The translations under genes were made by a program, and so were the position numbers. A stretch of DNA of 64,000 nucleotides from Candidatus Amoebophilus asiaticus 5a2 (GTDB lineage Bacteria > Bacteroidota > Bacteroidia > Cytophagales > Amoebophilaceae). The notes beneath the pieces are model-generated. The model saw only the letters and a program-made list of their open reading frames with translations. It was not told where the DNA came from and did not search any database. Where the stretch lies: assembly GCF_000020565.1 (NCBI RefSeq), contig NC_010830.1, forward strand, positions 1,282,001 to 1,346,000, read 5' to 3'. Positions 56,677-64,000 of the stretch are shown here, in pieces; the stretch's first letter is position 1, and each line of letters starts with the position of its first letter.

Positions 56677-57492
56677 TTATGGAGTAAGCAATTGCTTGAT
56701 AAAGGGGTCAGAAGTACACTGATATGGTTTTTCTCCCTTACTATTTAAAAGACCTTTATCAGCACCTTTTTGTAATAAGTATTTCACAATATCAATATCC
56801 CCTTTAGCGGCTGCTTGGTGTAAAGGTCTATAGCCATATTCACCACATACAGCATTACAATCGCCCACAGCTTCGACTAAGAGCTTGACTGCGTCTAAAT
56901 TATTACTAAATATAGCCCAGTCTAATGGTGTTCTACTATAGTTGTCAGGCGCATTTGGGTTGGCACCATTCTCCAGTAGAAATTTAACTACTTCTTGCTT
57001 ATAACCGTCCGGGAAGGAATTGACTGCTTCAACTAAAACAGTGGCCCCATAATCAATAGGTGTATCCACATTTACCTTTCCTCTTTCTAATAAATATTTT
57101 AAAATAGGTACATTGTTCTGAGGTTCTCTAACAGCAGTAGATAGTATTTGATAGATTGTGGCATTACCTTTTCGAAAATTTTCTTTATTTCCCACTTTTA
57201 AAGCTTTTACAGTATCTCTTAATAAATCATCTTGGATGGCTGAAATAATACTATCATTTAGATCCCCTATTGGTTCGGTAGTATGTGATGAAGATGCCGG
57301 CTTGCCCGAGCCGCTTGTTGAAGAAGATGCTCTATTACCAGCAGGTGACGTACGAGAGTTATTGGGAACATTTGGTGGTAAAGTTGGATTTTGGTTACAC
57401 TCACATTGCATAAATACTATTGTTAGCATTAAGTATGCATAAAAATATTTAAGGAAGTTAATGTGCTTATATAAGACTTTGTAAAAGTACAT
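56677..57492 (-). CDS. Ankyrin-repeat lipoprotein inside the metal-uptake operon
   Basis: A 271-residue protein from the ATG at 57492; a TTG at 57588 would add 32 residues. The signal peptide is FLKYFYAYLMLTIVFMQC. A Pro/Ser-rich linker follows, then four ankyrin repeats, including TPLDWAIFSNNLDAVKLL and RPLHQAAAKGDIDIVKYLL. It lies between the ATPase and permease genes of the metal transporter on the same strand, so it is probably co-transcribed and may respond to metal supply. Confidence 0.85.
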   Translation of the reverse strand: MYFYKVLYKHINFLKYFYAYLMLTIVFMQCECNQNPTLPPNVPNNSRTSPAGNRASSSTSGSGKPASSSHTTEPIGDLNDSIISAIQDDLLRDTVKALKVGNKENFRKGNATIYQILSTAVREPQNNVPILKYLLERGKVNVDTPIDYGATVLVEAVNSFPDGYKQEVVKFLLENGANPNAPDNYSRTPLDWAIFSNNLDAVKLLVEAVGDCNAVCGEYGYRPLHQAAAKGDIDIVKYLLQKGADKGLLNSKGEKPYQCTSDPFIKQLLTP

Positions 57493-57611
57493 ATTTATTG
57501 TTAGATAGAGTATAAAGTTAGTTCGTCTTTTATAATTGTTTAAATGCTTTTCTAAATTATCCGAGATGCTAAGCTTTTTAATGGACAAACTTTATATATC
57601 TATGTTTTACG

Positions 57612-58406
57612 CTAGTATGTTTCTTTAGCAGGAAATTCATCTTTTTCTACGATATCTCCTACCTCACTTAAAATGGTTAATCTACCTCCATACGTTGCTT
57701 GTAATAATTCAGTCGTCAACACATCTTGTATAGGGCCAATACCCACCAAACGCATATTTAGCAGTACAGCCCAATCAAAATACTGAGAAGCTGTTTGTAA
57801 GTCGTGGTGTACTACAATAATAGATTTTCCTTGGTTAGCCAACTGGCGTAGTAGGCTGACAATTGATTTTTCCGTAGCTGCATCTACCCCTACAAAAGGC
57901 TCATCCATAAAGTATAAGTCTGCTTCTTGTGCAAGAGCACGAGCTAAAAATATGCGTTGTTGCTGACCACCTGATAGCTGTCCTATTTGGCGCTGTGCTA
58001 AGTGTCCCATTTCCACTTGCTCTAATGCTTGCATAGCTATGTCCTTATCAATCTGACGGGGACGTTGAAATAGCTTTAAATGCGCATATCTTCCCATTAA
58101 TACTACATCAAATACCGATGCAGGAAAGTCCCAATCTACCGAATTGCGTTGTGGTACATAGCTCACCTGTTTTCTAACTTCTTCTAGGGATTTACCAAAA
58201 ATTTTAATAGAGCCATTATCAATAGAAACTAGGCCCATAATAGCCTTAATAAAAGTAGATTTTCCCGCACCATTCGGACCTATAATACCAATAACTTTCC
58301 CTCTAGGTAATTCTAAATTAATATCCCACAGCACAGGTTTTTGCGCATAAGAAACTGATAAGTGCTGTATGGCTAATAAAGGGGTTGTATCGTTTTGATT
58401 ATCCAT
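57612..58406 (-). CDS. troB: Mn/Zn ABC transporter ATPase
   Basis: A 264-residue ATPase of the TroB/ZnuC/MntB type. Walker A GPNGAGKSTFIKAI, signature LSGGQQQRIFLARAL, Walker B LYFMDEPFVGVD, H-loop VVHHDLQT. It starts two bases after the binding-protein stop codon. The metal is probably manganese given the MntR-like regulator, but zinc is possible. Confidence 0.9.
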   Translation of the reverse strand: MDNQNDTTPLLAIQHLSVSYAQKPVLWDINLELPRGKVIGIIGPNGAGKSTFIKAIMGLVSIDNGSIKIFGKSLEEVRKQVSYVPQRNSVDWDFPASVFDVVLMGRYAHLKLFQRPRQIDKDIAMQALEQVEMGHLAQRQIGQLSGGQQQRIFLARALAQEADLYFMDEPFVGVDAATEKSIVSLLRQLANQGKSIIVVHHDLQTASQYFDWAVLLNMRLVGIGPIQDVLTTELLQATYGGRLTILSEVGDIVEKDEFPAKETY

Positions 58407-58408
58407 TC

Positions 58409-59347
58409 TTATTTAAGTGCATCAACAATAATTTTAACATTAGTACTAACCATACCTATATAGGTACCCTCCCAACTTCCTACTTCTCCCAGTGCATCCG
58501 AATAAAGCTCTTGGCCTAATATAACTTCATGGCCACGTTTTCTACAGCCTTCTACAACTGCTTTGAGTGGCTTGTTAGGAACAGAGTTTTCAGGAAATAT
58601 AGCCTTAATTCTCCTTTGTATAATCAATTCTACCAAATTTGTGATATCTCTAAGGCCACATTCCCCTACTGTAGATATCCCTTGGAGACCTCTTACCTCT
58701 ATATCATAAGCTTTCCCAAAGTAAGTAAAAGCATCATGCGCAGTAATAAGCATACGCTGTGCTTTAGGGATTTCTTGAATAGACTTCTGTATAGTTTCAT
58801 GAAGTTTATCGAGCTGTTTGAGATAGCGTTTTGTATTAGCTTTATAATAAGCAGCAGAATAAGCGTCTGCTTTTTGGAGCTGTTTACTTATATATTTTAC
58901 AGCTTGCTTCCAGAGTGCTACATTAAACCAAATATGAGGGTCTAAGCCATCTTCAAAATCTGGATCACCTAAGTACTGGCTTGGGTCAATTCCATCACTA
59001 GCTGCATAAACTGCTTTGCGTTTACTAAGGTTTTTTAATACATCGGCCATCTTGCCTTCTAAGTGCATCCCATTATAAAAAATAATATCTGCTTGGCTTA
59101 AGTGCTGTATATTTTTAGGCGTGGCTTTATAAGCATGTGGGTCTACACCAGGCCCCATAAGCTTGATGACTTGTGCATTATCTCCTACAATATTTTCAAT
59201 GGCATCTCCCACAATACTTGTGGTGGCCACTATCTTGAGTGGAGGATGAGCATATACTTTATAGCAAACACTTACAAAAAAAATAATGCTTAATATTCCT
59301 AACCTACAGGCAGTGAAATTGCTACGTAATAGTGGTTGACACATCAT
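58409..59347 (-). CDS. troA: Metal-binding lipoprotein/periplasmic protein, TroA family
   Basis: A 312-residue solute-binding protein with an N-terminal signal segment. The metal ligands of the family are visible in PGVDPHAYKATP, GLDPHIWFN, the ITAHDAF region and the Asp of YSDALGE. It delivers manganese or zinc to the permease. It is the first structural gene after mntR. Confidence 0.9.
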   Translation of the reverse strand: MMCQPLLRSNFTACRLGILSIIFFVSVCYKVYAHPPLKIVATTSIVGDAIENIVGDNAQVIKLMGPGVDPHAYKATPKNIQHLSQADIIFYNGMHLEGKMADVLKNLSKRKAVYAASDGIDPSQYLGDPDFEDGLDPHIWFNVALWKQAVKYISKQLQKADAYSAAYYKANTKRYLKQLDKLHETIQKSIQEIPKAQRMLITAHDAFTYFGKAYDIEVRGLQGISTVGECGLRDITNLVELIIQRRIKAIFPENSVPNKPLKAVVEGCRKRGHEVILGQELYSDALGEVGSWEGTYIGMVSTNVKIIVDALK

Positions 59348-59363
59348 TTTAATATATAAAAGG

Positions 59364-60026
59364 TTATTGATATACTACTAACAAATTATCGCTTACCTTA
59401 AGTGATACATTGGTATTGTTTCTTCCATCAATGCTTATCTCCATAGACTGGTCGAAGGTAATCTTTTCTAGCACTTTAACCATGGCTCCGAGGTAAATAT
59501 TTTTTTTACTAAGATATTGTAAGAAAGCTGCTGATCCATCTTTTACAGCTACAATAATACCCGTATTTCCTACTTCCAGTTGGCTGAGCACCATTTGTGG
59601 TTGTGTTTTTATTTGTCCGTTTTTATCTGGAATAGGTTCACCTTGTGGACTGTGTGAAGGGTTACCTAAATAATCATCTAATCGCTGTATCAGAAGATCA
59701 GAGTGAATATGCTCGAGTTCTTCGGTTACCTTTTCTACCTCGTCCCATGCAAACCTAAGCTTTTTTACCAAAAATACTTCCCATAATCTATGTCTTCGTA
59801 GTATTTGCATAGCGTGCTCTTTCCCCAATGGAGCTAAATTTACGCCTTGATATTTTTGATACGCAATTAAGTTTTTCTGGTGTAGCCGTTGGATCATGTC
59901 TGTGATTGCTGCGGGGCTAGTATGTAAGGCATGTGCTAAAGTCGTAGTTGTTACTAGCTGCTGTCCTCCATGAGAAAGCTGGTAAATCGTTTTAATATAA
60001 TTTTCTTCTGAATGACTGAGTTGCAT
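59364..60026 (-). CDS. mntR: DtxR/MntR-family metal-dependent repressor
   Basis: A 220-residue regulator. The winged helix is residues 1-65 (EENYIKTIYQLS, TSPAAITDMIQRL), the dimer and metal domain about 66-140 (RRHRLWEVFLVKKL, EELEHIHSDLL), and a FeoA-like SH3 domain follows at 150-220. It leads the operon mntR-troA-troB-ankyrin-troC and probably represses it when metal is sufficient, binding the repeated boxes just upstream. Confidence 0.9.
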   Translation of the reverse strand: MQLSHSEENYIKTIYQLSHGGQQLVTTTTLAHALHTSPAAITDMIQRLHQKNLIAYQKYQGVNLAPLGKEHAMQILRRHRLWEVFLVKKLRFAWDEVEKVTEELEHIHSDLLIQRLDDYLGNPSHSPQGEPIPDKNGQIKTQPQMVLSQLEVGNTGIIVAVKDGSAAFLQYLSKKNIYLGAMVKVLEKITFDQSMEISIDGRNNTNVSLKVSDNLLVVYQ

Positions 60027-60066
60027 AAGCTCATTTTTGGTCTAAACACTAACAATAATAATATAT

Positions 60067-60144
60067 TTTAAGTAGATTTAAAAATTAATTTAAGTAGGCT
60101 TAATATATTTAAGTTCGCCTAAATTGAATTTAAGTTTGTCTAAA
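60067..60144 (-). promoter_or_regulatory. Four tandem operator-like boxes upstream of mntR
   Basis: Four 16-base copies of TTTAAGT-x2-G-x-CTAAA or near variants lie at 60067-60082, 60089-60104, 60108-60123 and 60129-60144. Spacing is 22, 19 and 21 bases, about two helical turns, so all face one side of the DNA. Each is an imperfect palindrome with TTTA/TAAA or similar ends. The nearest is 40 bases from the mntR start. They fit an operator for the MntR-like repressor. Confidence 0.6.
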
Positions 60145-60489
60145 TTTTGCTTTTTTTTCACCAATAATTTTTACCATAAAGCATAAATAAATAGATGCTT
60201 AGCTACCACCTAGCTACCTTCAAAGTTGAAAATTTATTTTAAATTATTTCTTTCCAAATTTTATTTGTTTATATAATATAACTATATGATAATGAGAATC
60301 TTATAATAATATTATTAAACTCATAGTTTAACACATATATTAGCATTTTTACTATATTCTTTAGAACGCAAGAAGATTGATTGCTGACAAAATATAAGGC
60401 AATAAAAGGACATTTATATACTTGCTAGCTACTGTTTTTTTAGCTTCTTTTGAGTCACTTACAGACAAGAAATGTTAACTTAACAAGTC

Positions 60490-61314
60490 ATGACTCATTC
60501 AACTTGGATACAAACCATAGAAAATGCCTGGAAAGACAGGACATTACTTAAACAGACAGATGTACAAACTATAATACGAAGCATAATAGCTGCATTAGAT
60601 ATAGGTGAAGTCCGTATAGCTATGCCTACTGATGAAGGTTGGCAAGTTAATGAGTGGGCTAAGAAAGCAATTTTACTATACTTTCTTATCCAGGAAATGG
60701 AAATAATGGAAATCGGCCAACTATCGTTCTATGATAAAATTCCTTTAAAGCACAGCTTTAAAGAGCTAGGAGTGCGAGTAGTGCCTCCTGCAGTGGTTAG
60801 ATATGGTAGTTGCTTAAAGCCAGGTGTTATTTTGATGGCTTCTTATGTAAATATTGGTGCTTATATAGGTGAAAGTACCATGATAGATATAGGTGCTGCT
60901 GTAGGAAGCTGTGCCCAGTTAGGTAAAAATATTCATTTAAGTGCTGGAGCTGTTATTGGAGGAGTATTGGAGCCACTCCAGGCAAAACCTGTTATTATAG
61001 AAGATGATGTGTTTATTGGAGCAAAATGTATTGTTGTAGAGGGAGTAATAATAGGACGTGGGGCTGTATTAGGGGCAAATGTTACTTTAACAGCTAGCAC
61101 ACGTATACTAGATGTAACTGAACCTGGTAAGCCTAAACAGTATCGTGGATATGTTCCTGAAAATTCTGTTGTTATTCCAGGTTCCTATCCTAAACAATTT
61201 CCTGCAGGGGAATACCAGGTTCCTTGTGCCCTTATTATTGGAAAGAGGAATCAAAATACAGATTCTAAAGTATCTCTAAATGAAGTACTTAGAAGTTACG
61301 ACCTAAACCTTTAG
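60490..61314 (+). CDS. dapD: Tetrahydrodipicolinate N-succinyltransferase DapD
   Basis: A 274-residue trimeric enzyme of the lysine/diaminopimelate pathway. The N-terminal helical part is followed by a left-handed beta helix of hexapeptide repeats (VNIGAYIGESTMIDIGAAVG, VIGGVLEP) and the AKCIVVEGVIIGRGAVLGAN stretch. The normal length and intact motifs suggest function. Supply of diaminopimelate would support the remaining wall synthesis. Confidence 0.94.
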   Translation: MTHSTWIQTIENAWKDRTLLKQTDVQTIIRSIIAALDIGEVRIAMPTDEGWQVNEWAKKAILLYFLIQEMEIMEIGQLSFYDKIPLKHSFKELGVRVVPPAVVRYGSCLKPGVILMASYVNIGAYIGESTMIDIGAAVGSCAQLGKNIHLSAGAVIGGVLEPLQAKPVIIEDDVFIGAKCIVVEGVIIGRGAVLGANVTLTASTRILDVTEPGKPKQYRGYVPENSVVIPGSYPKQFPAGEYQVPCALIIGKRNQNTDSKVSLNEVLRSYDLNL

Positions 61315-61427
61315 TTTAAGGCAAGTTTGCTTTAAAAGAGAGGACTAATCAGCTAATAGACTTTATCAATGTTTTTAACTTCTTACAACCTGTGTAAGGC
61401 ACTTGTGCATGAAATTAGTTGGTTAAC

Positions 61428-61454
61428 AGTTGAACATAATTTGATTGTTCAACT
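61428..61454 (+). terminator. Perfect 9-base-pair stem-loop between dapD and the symporter gene
   Basis: Arms AGTTGAACA (61428-61436) and TGTTCAACT (61446-61454) pair perfectly around a 9-base loop and are followed by ATTTTC. It lies 114 bases after dapD and 82 before the next gene. It may be a terminator of dapD or an operator of the symporter operon. Confidence 0.45.
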
Positions 61455-61535
61455 ATTTTCTAGTAAATATCCCTTAAACTCTTTAATTTGGGATCCTATA
61501 AATGAAATGAGCTAATATCTAAAGAGACTTGAGCT

Positions 61536-62999
61536 ATGAATTATTTCAGTACTGATGCCATCATTGTATATGCCTTTTTATTCATAACCTTAGCAGTAGG
61601 ATTATGGGCAGGAAGAAATGTAAAGTCTATTAAAGAATATGCAATTGCTAATAGGACTTATGGAACAGGGGTACTTACGATAACCATGTTGGCTACTTAT
61701 CTTACTGGTTCTCAGGCTATAGGTTATGCAGGCCATGTTTTTGATAATGGTGTATTTTTCCCTTTTATTACAAGAGTTTTCTGTGGTGTTATTATATGCT
61801 TTTTGTTTATTGCACGTTACATAGCGCCAAAAATGTATCGTTTTGCAGGATGTTTGACATTGGCAGAAATAATGGGGAAACTATATGGTCCTAAAGTACG
61901 TATATGGATCGGCATTCTAGGAACTTTATATTCTCTAATCATGGTTACGCTACAAATTATCTGGTTGGGCTATATAGGGGACTTCATTAATATTCCTAGT
62001 CAGTGGAGTATTTTCTTAGGAGGAGTTTTTTTAATGTTTTATGCTAGCAGAGGAGGCATGAAAGCTGTAGCTATCACAGATATATTACAATTTGTTGCCA
62101 TTACTATACTGATACCTTTAGCCGCTAATGTCTTATTGCATAGATTTGATGGAATAAGAGATATGTTTACTCACGTTCCATCCGAAAATTTTAATTTCTT
62201 TCAACATCTGAATATAAATGAATTCTTGATTCCTTTTTTATGGTACCTCTTCCCTGCTTTTCCACTTAGCTTCCCATTCATGCAACGTATGCTCATGGCA
62301 AAGGACACGCGCCAAATAGCTAATAGCCATTATATAGCTACATTTTATTTAATAGGGTTTTATCTATTACTTACTTTTATTGGTCTAGCAGCTATAGCTT
62401 TAAAAACAATGGGAGATGTAAATATTCCACACCAGGGTAGTAAGATATTTATATATTTGGTTAAAACATATTTTCCAGTAGGCATCAAAGGCATAGTAGG
62501 TATCGGATTGTTAGCAGCTGTTATGTCTACGGCAGACTCTTTCCTGCATAGTGCAGGTATGCTAGTAGCACATGATGTAATTGGACCTTTACTGCAAACA
62601 AAAAAAACTAAAATTGATGTTTTAAAAATAAGTCAATACGCAACATTTTCTCTTGGCTTAATAGCTTTTTGCATAGCATTAAGTTATCAATCATTGCCTC
62701 GTATACTGTATGGAGATATACATTGGGGTAAAGGGATAAATATATTTAGGGATTTTGTAGCGATCGTATTTACTATTCCTATGATAGCGGGTATCATGGG
62801 CTTAAAAACGGATGCTAAGTCTTTTTTTATTTCGTTAATAGCTACTTGTATTACCTTTTTTATAGGAAAATTATTTTTATCAGATTTATGGTTTATGCCT
62901 GTTACCATTATAATTAATGCGGTGAGCTTTTTTGGGGCGCATTATCTACAAAATAAAGGGTTTTTAACTGTAAAAAGAGATGAAATATTAGTAACTTAA
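61536..62999 (+). CDS. Sodium/solute symporter (SSS family)
   Basis: A 487-residue transporter with about 13 membrane segments. TMLATYLTGSQAIGYAG and LLAAVMSTADSFLHSAGML are SSS family regions, the latter with the Ser/Thr of the sodium site. It is clearly related to the N-terminal part of the symporter-HD protein at 29226. The substrate is unknown. A separate sensor gene starts 15 bases after its stop, so the pair is the split form of the same design. Confidence 0.88.
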   Translation: MNYFSTDAIIVYAFLFITLAVGLWAGRNVKSIKEYAIANRTYGTGVLTITMLATYLTGSQAIGYAGHVFDNGVFFPFITRVFCGVIICFLFIARYIAPKMYRFAGCLTLAEIMGKLYGPKVRIWIGILGTLYSLIMVTLQIIWLGYIGDFINIPSQWSIFLGGVFLMFYASRGGMKAVAITDILQFVAITILIPLAANVLLHRFDGIRDMFTHVPSENFNFFQHLNINEFLIPFLWYLFPAFPLSFPFMQRMLMAKDTRQIANSHYIATFYLIGFYLLLTFIGLAAIALKTMGDVNIPHQGSKIFIYLVKTYFPVGIKGIVGIGLLAAVMSTADSFLHSAGMLVAHDVIGPLLQTKKTKIDVLKISQYATFSLGLIAFCIALSYQSLPRILYGDIHWGKGINIFRDFVAIVFTIPMIAGIMGLKTDAKSFFISLIATCITFFIGKLFLSDLWFMPVTIIINAVSFFGAHYLQNKGFLTVKRDEILVT

Positions 63000-63014
63000 A
63001 ATAAGATAAATACC

Positions 63015-64000
63015 ATGCAAGTGTACCAAATGAAAAATAGCTGGTGGCAAAAAACCCTATATTATTTGTACCACCTTCCACAAAATATCTACAGTTATTC
63101 TAAATATAAGGTAGAAAAATATGGCGCAGAATATACGCCATTTGCCTTTTTTATGGCGTTTAATTATATGATTCCTCTTTTTATGGGAATTCAGCCAGGA
63201 AATAATTCAATTTATGTATGGTTGTTGATTGTCAAAACCATTGGAGTTTCTCTTTGCATAGGTCTTCTTTTAAGGTCGTATTGGGCTGAGTGGTTCCAAA
63301 AATACTTCCCTATTTACTGGCATTTTACTCTATTTTACTGCATTCCTTTTTCTTTTACTCTGCTATTTTTAATGAATGGTAGCAATATTCAGTCGCTTCT
63401 AAACGTGGCATTAGCTAGCATGTTACTGATCTTATTAGTTGACTGGACCACATTTTTGTCGCTTTCTTTAGCGGGAAGCATTATAGGTATATGGTTTTAT
63501 GCACAATTTATAGACAAGATACCTGTATTAGATCTTTATGATCTATATATAATTTTTCAGGTGTGTGTTTTTTCCATGGTAATTGGGCTCATCTTTGGAC
63601 GTCGACGTGAAATCTACATGGACTTTATGTCTAAGGGAAAATATCAACTCCGCAAAACTCAACAAGAAGCTTTCTGGGAAGTTGCTGCTCTTATGCAGTA
63701 CCGAGAAACACTACTGCAAGAATTAAATCCGGATAAGGGCGCTATTTCTAATGATATAATAGCCACCTATATGCAGCAAGCTATTTGTCGAATGGCTAAC
63801 CATATGCAGTTAGATATTACCTTGGTGAATTTAAAGGAACTTTTAAAAGAAGTGGGTGTATCTTGTAACAGCACAGATTTAAAACAATCACAATTGTACT
63901 TTAAGAAAGAAACAGAAAAAGATGTATTAAGAACAGATGTTAGTAAGCTCAAGCAACTCCTTTTTAATGCGATCAACTATATTGGCAGAGACCATAGTTC
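63015..64000 (+). CDS. Membrane sensor protein partnered with the symporter (cut by window edge)
   Basis: The frame is open from ATG 63015 to the end of the window, at least 328 residues. Residues 1-205 hold about six hydrophobic segments; a coiled linker follows (REIYMDFMSKGKYQLRKTQQ). The last part matches the linker of the 29226 protein: YRETLLQELNP against YREELLKELQP, and the N-box-like KLKQLLFNAINYIG against KIKQLLVNSISYIQ. It probably continues into an ATPase-like and perhaps an HD domain outside the window. Confidence 0.75.
   Translation, partial: MQVYQMKNSWWQKTLYYLYHLPQNIYSYSKYKVEKYGAEYTPFAFFMAFNYMIPLFMGIQPGNNSIYVWLLIVKTIGVSLCIGLLLRSYWAEWFQKYFPIYWHFTLFYCIPFSFTLLFLMNGSNIQSLLNVALASMLLILLVDWTTFLSLSLAGSIIGIWFYAQFIDKIPVLDLYDLYIIFQVCVFSMVIGLIFGRRREIYMDFMSKGKYQLRKTQQEAFWEVAALMQYRETLLQELNPDKGAISNDIIATYMQQAICRMANHMQLDITLVNLKELLKEVGVSCNSTDLKQSQLYFKKETEKDVLRTDVSKLKQLLFNAINYIGRDHS

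Overview
The window looks like chromosome of an obligate intracellular member of the Bacteroidota, close to the amoeba symbiont Candidatus Amoebophilus. This is inferred, not searched. The support is low GC in most genes, a Bacteroidota-type promoter (TTTG-N20-TATCTTTG), many lipoproteins with lipoboxes such as LQSC, ankyrin-repeat lipoproteins, a Ulp1-type cysteine protease, a lipase with leucine-rich-like repeats, few biosynthetic genes, and a heavy load of active and decayed insertion sequences (IS1, IS110, IS200 and at least three IS5-type lineages).

Layout. 1-2403: end of a class A penicillin-binding protein and an ABC exporter. 2404-11410: a mobile-element graveyard with IS1, two IS110 lineages, IS200 and stacked IS5-type copies; it also holds a lipoprotein with a CheD-like domain (5543-6943) and a decayed relative of it. 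11411-15915: a small phage-type protein, then sufS, an ankyrin lipoprotein, sufE and sufT. 16412-23230: a 2272-residue lipoprotein that is a Ser/Thr kinase-AAA-GAF-PAS-histidine kinase-receiver protein, more GC-rich than its surroundings and bracketed by a real and a decayed copy of the sufT 3' half. 23479-29225: an IS5-type element, ankyrin genes, a bacilliredoxin and a peroxiredoxin. 29226-35744: a sodium/solute symporter fused to a SpoT-like HD domain, a lipoprotein, a 3-methyladenine glycosylase, MenA and a Nudix remnant. 35753-40248: a tandem repeat, then lipase and Ulp1-type effector candidates. 40384-47201: two inverted copies of one IS5-type element, sharing the same frameshift, around a class D beta-lactamase relic and an orphan gene; the right copy is split by two further insertions. 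47239-53493: CtpA, ABC-F, NuoJ-I-H and AtpC. 53614-60026: MlaFE and an mntR-troA-troB-[ankyrin]-troC metal operon preceded by four repeated operator-like boxes. 60490-64000: dapD and a second symporter operon with a separate sensor gene.

How it fits together. The core genes cover cell wall (PBP, DapD), energy (complex I, ATP synthase epsilon, menaquinone), Fe-S assembly, redox defence and Mn/Zn uptake. Around and inside these operons sit genes for probable host interaction: ankyrin lipoproteins, Ulp1 protease, lipase, CheD-like deamidase and the giant kinase. Several share a lipoprotein leader. The most notable non-protein signals are structured noncoding segments beside the IS110 transposases that behave like bridge RNAs: short guide-like segments match the element's own end and, in one case, its insertion site.
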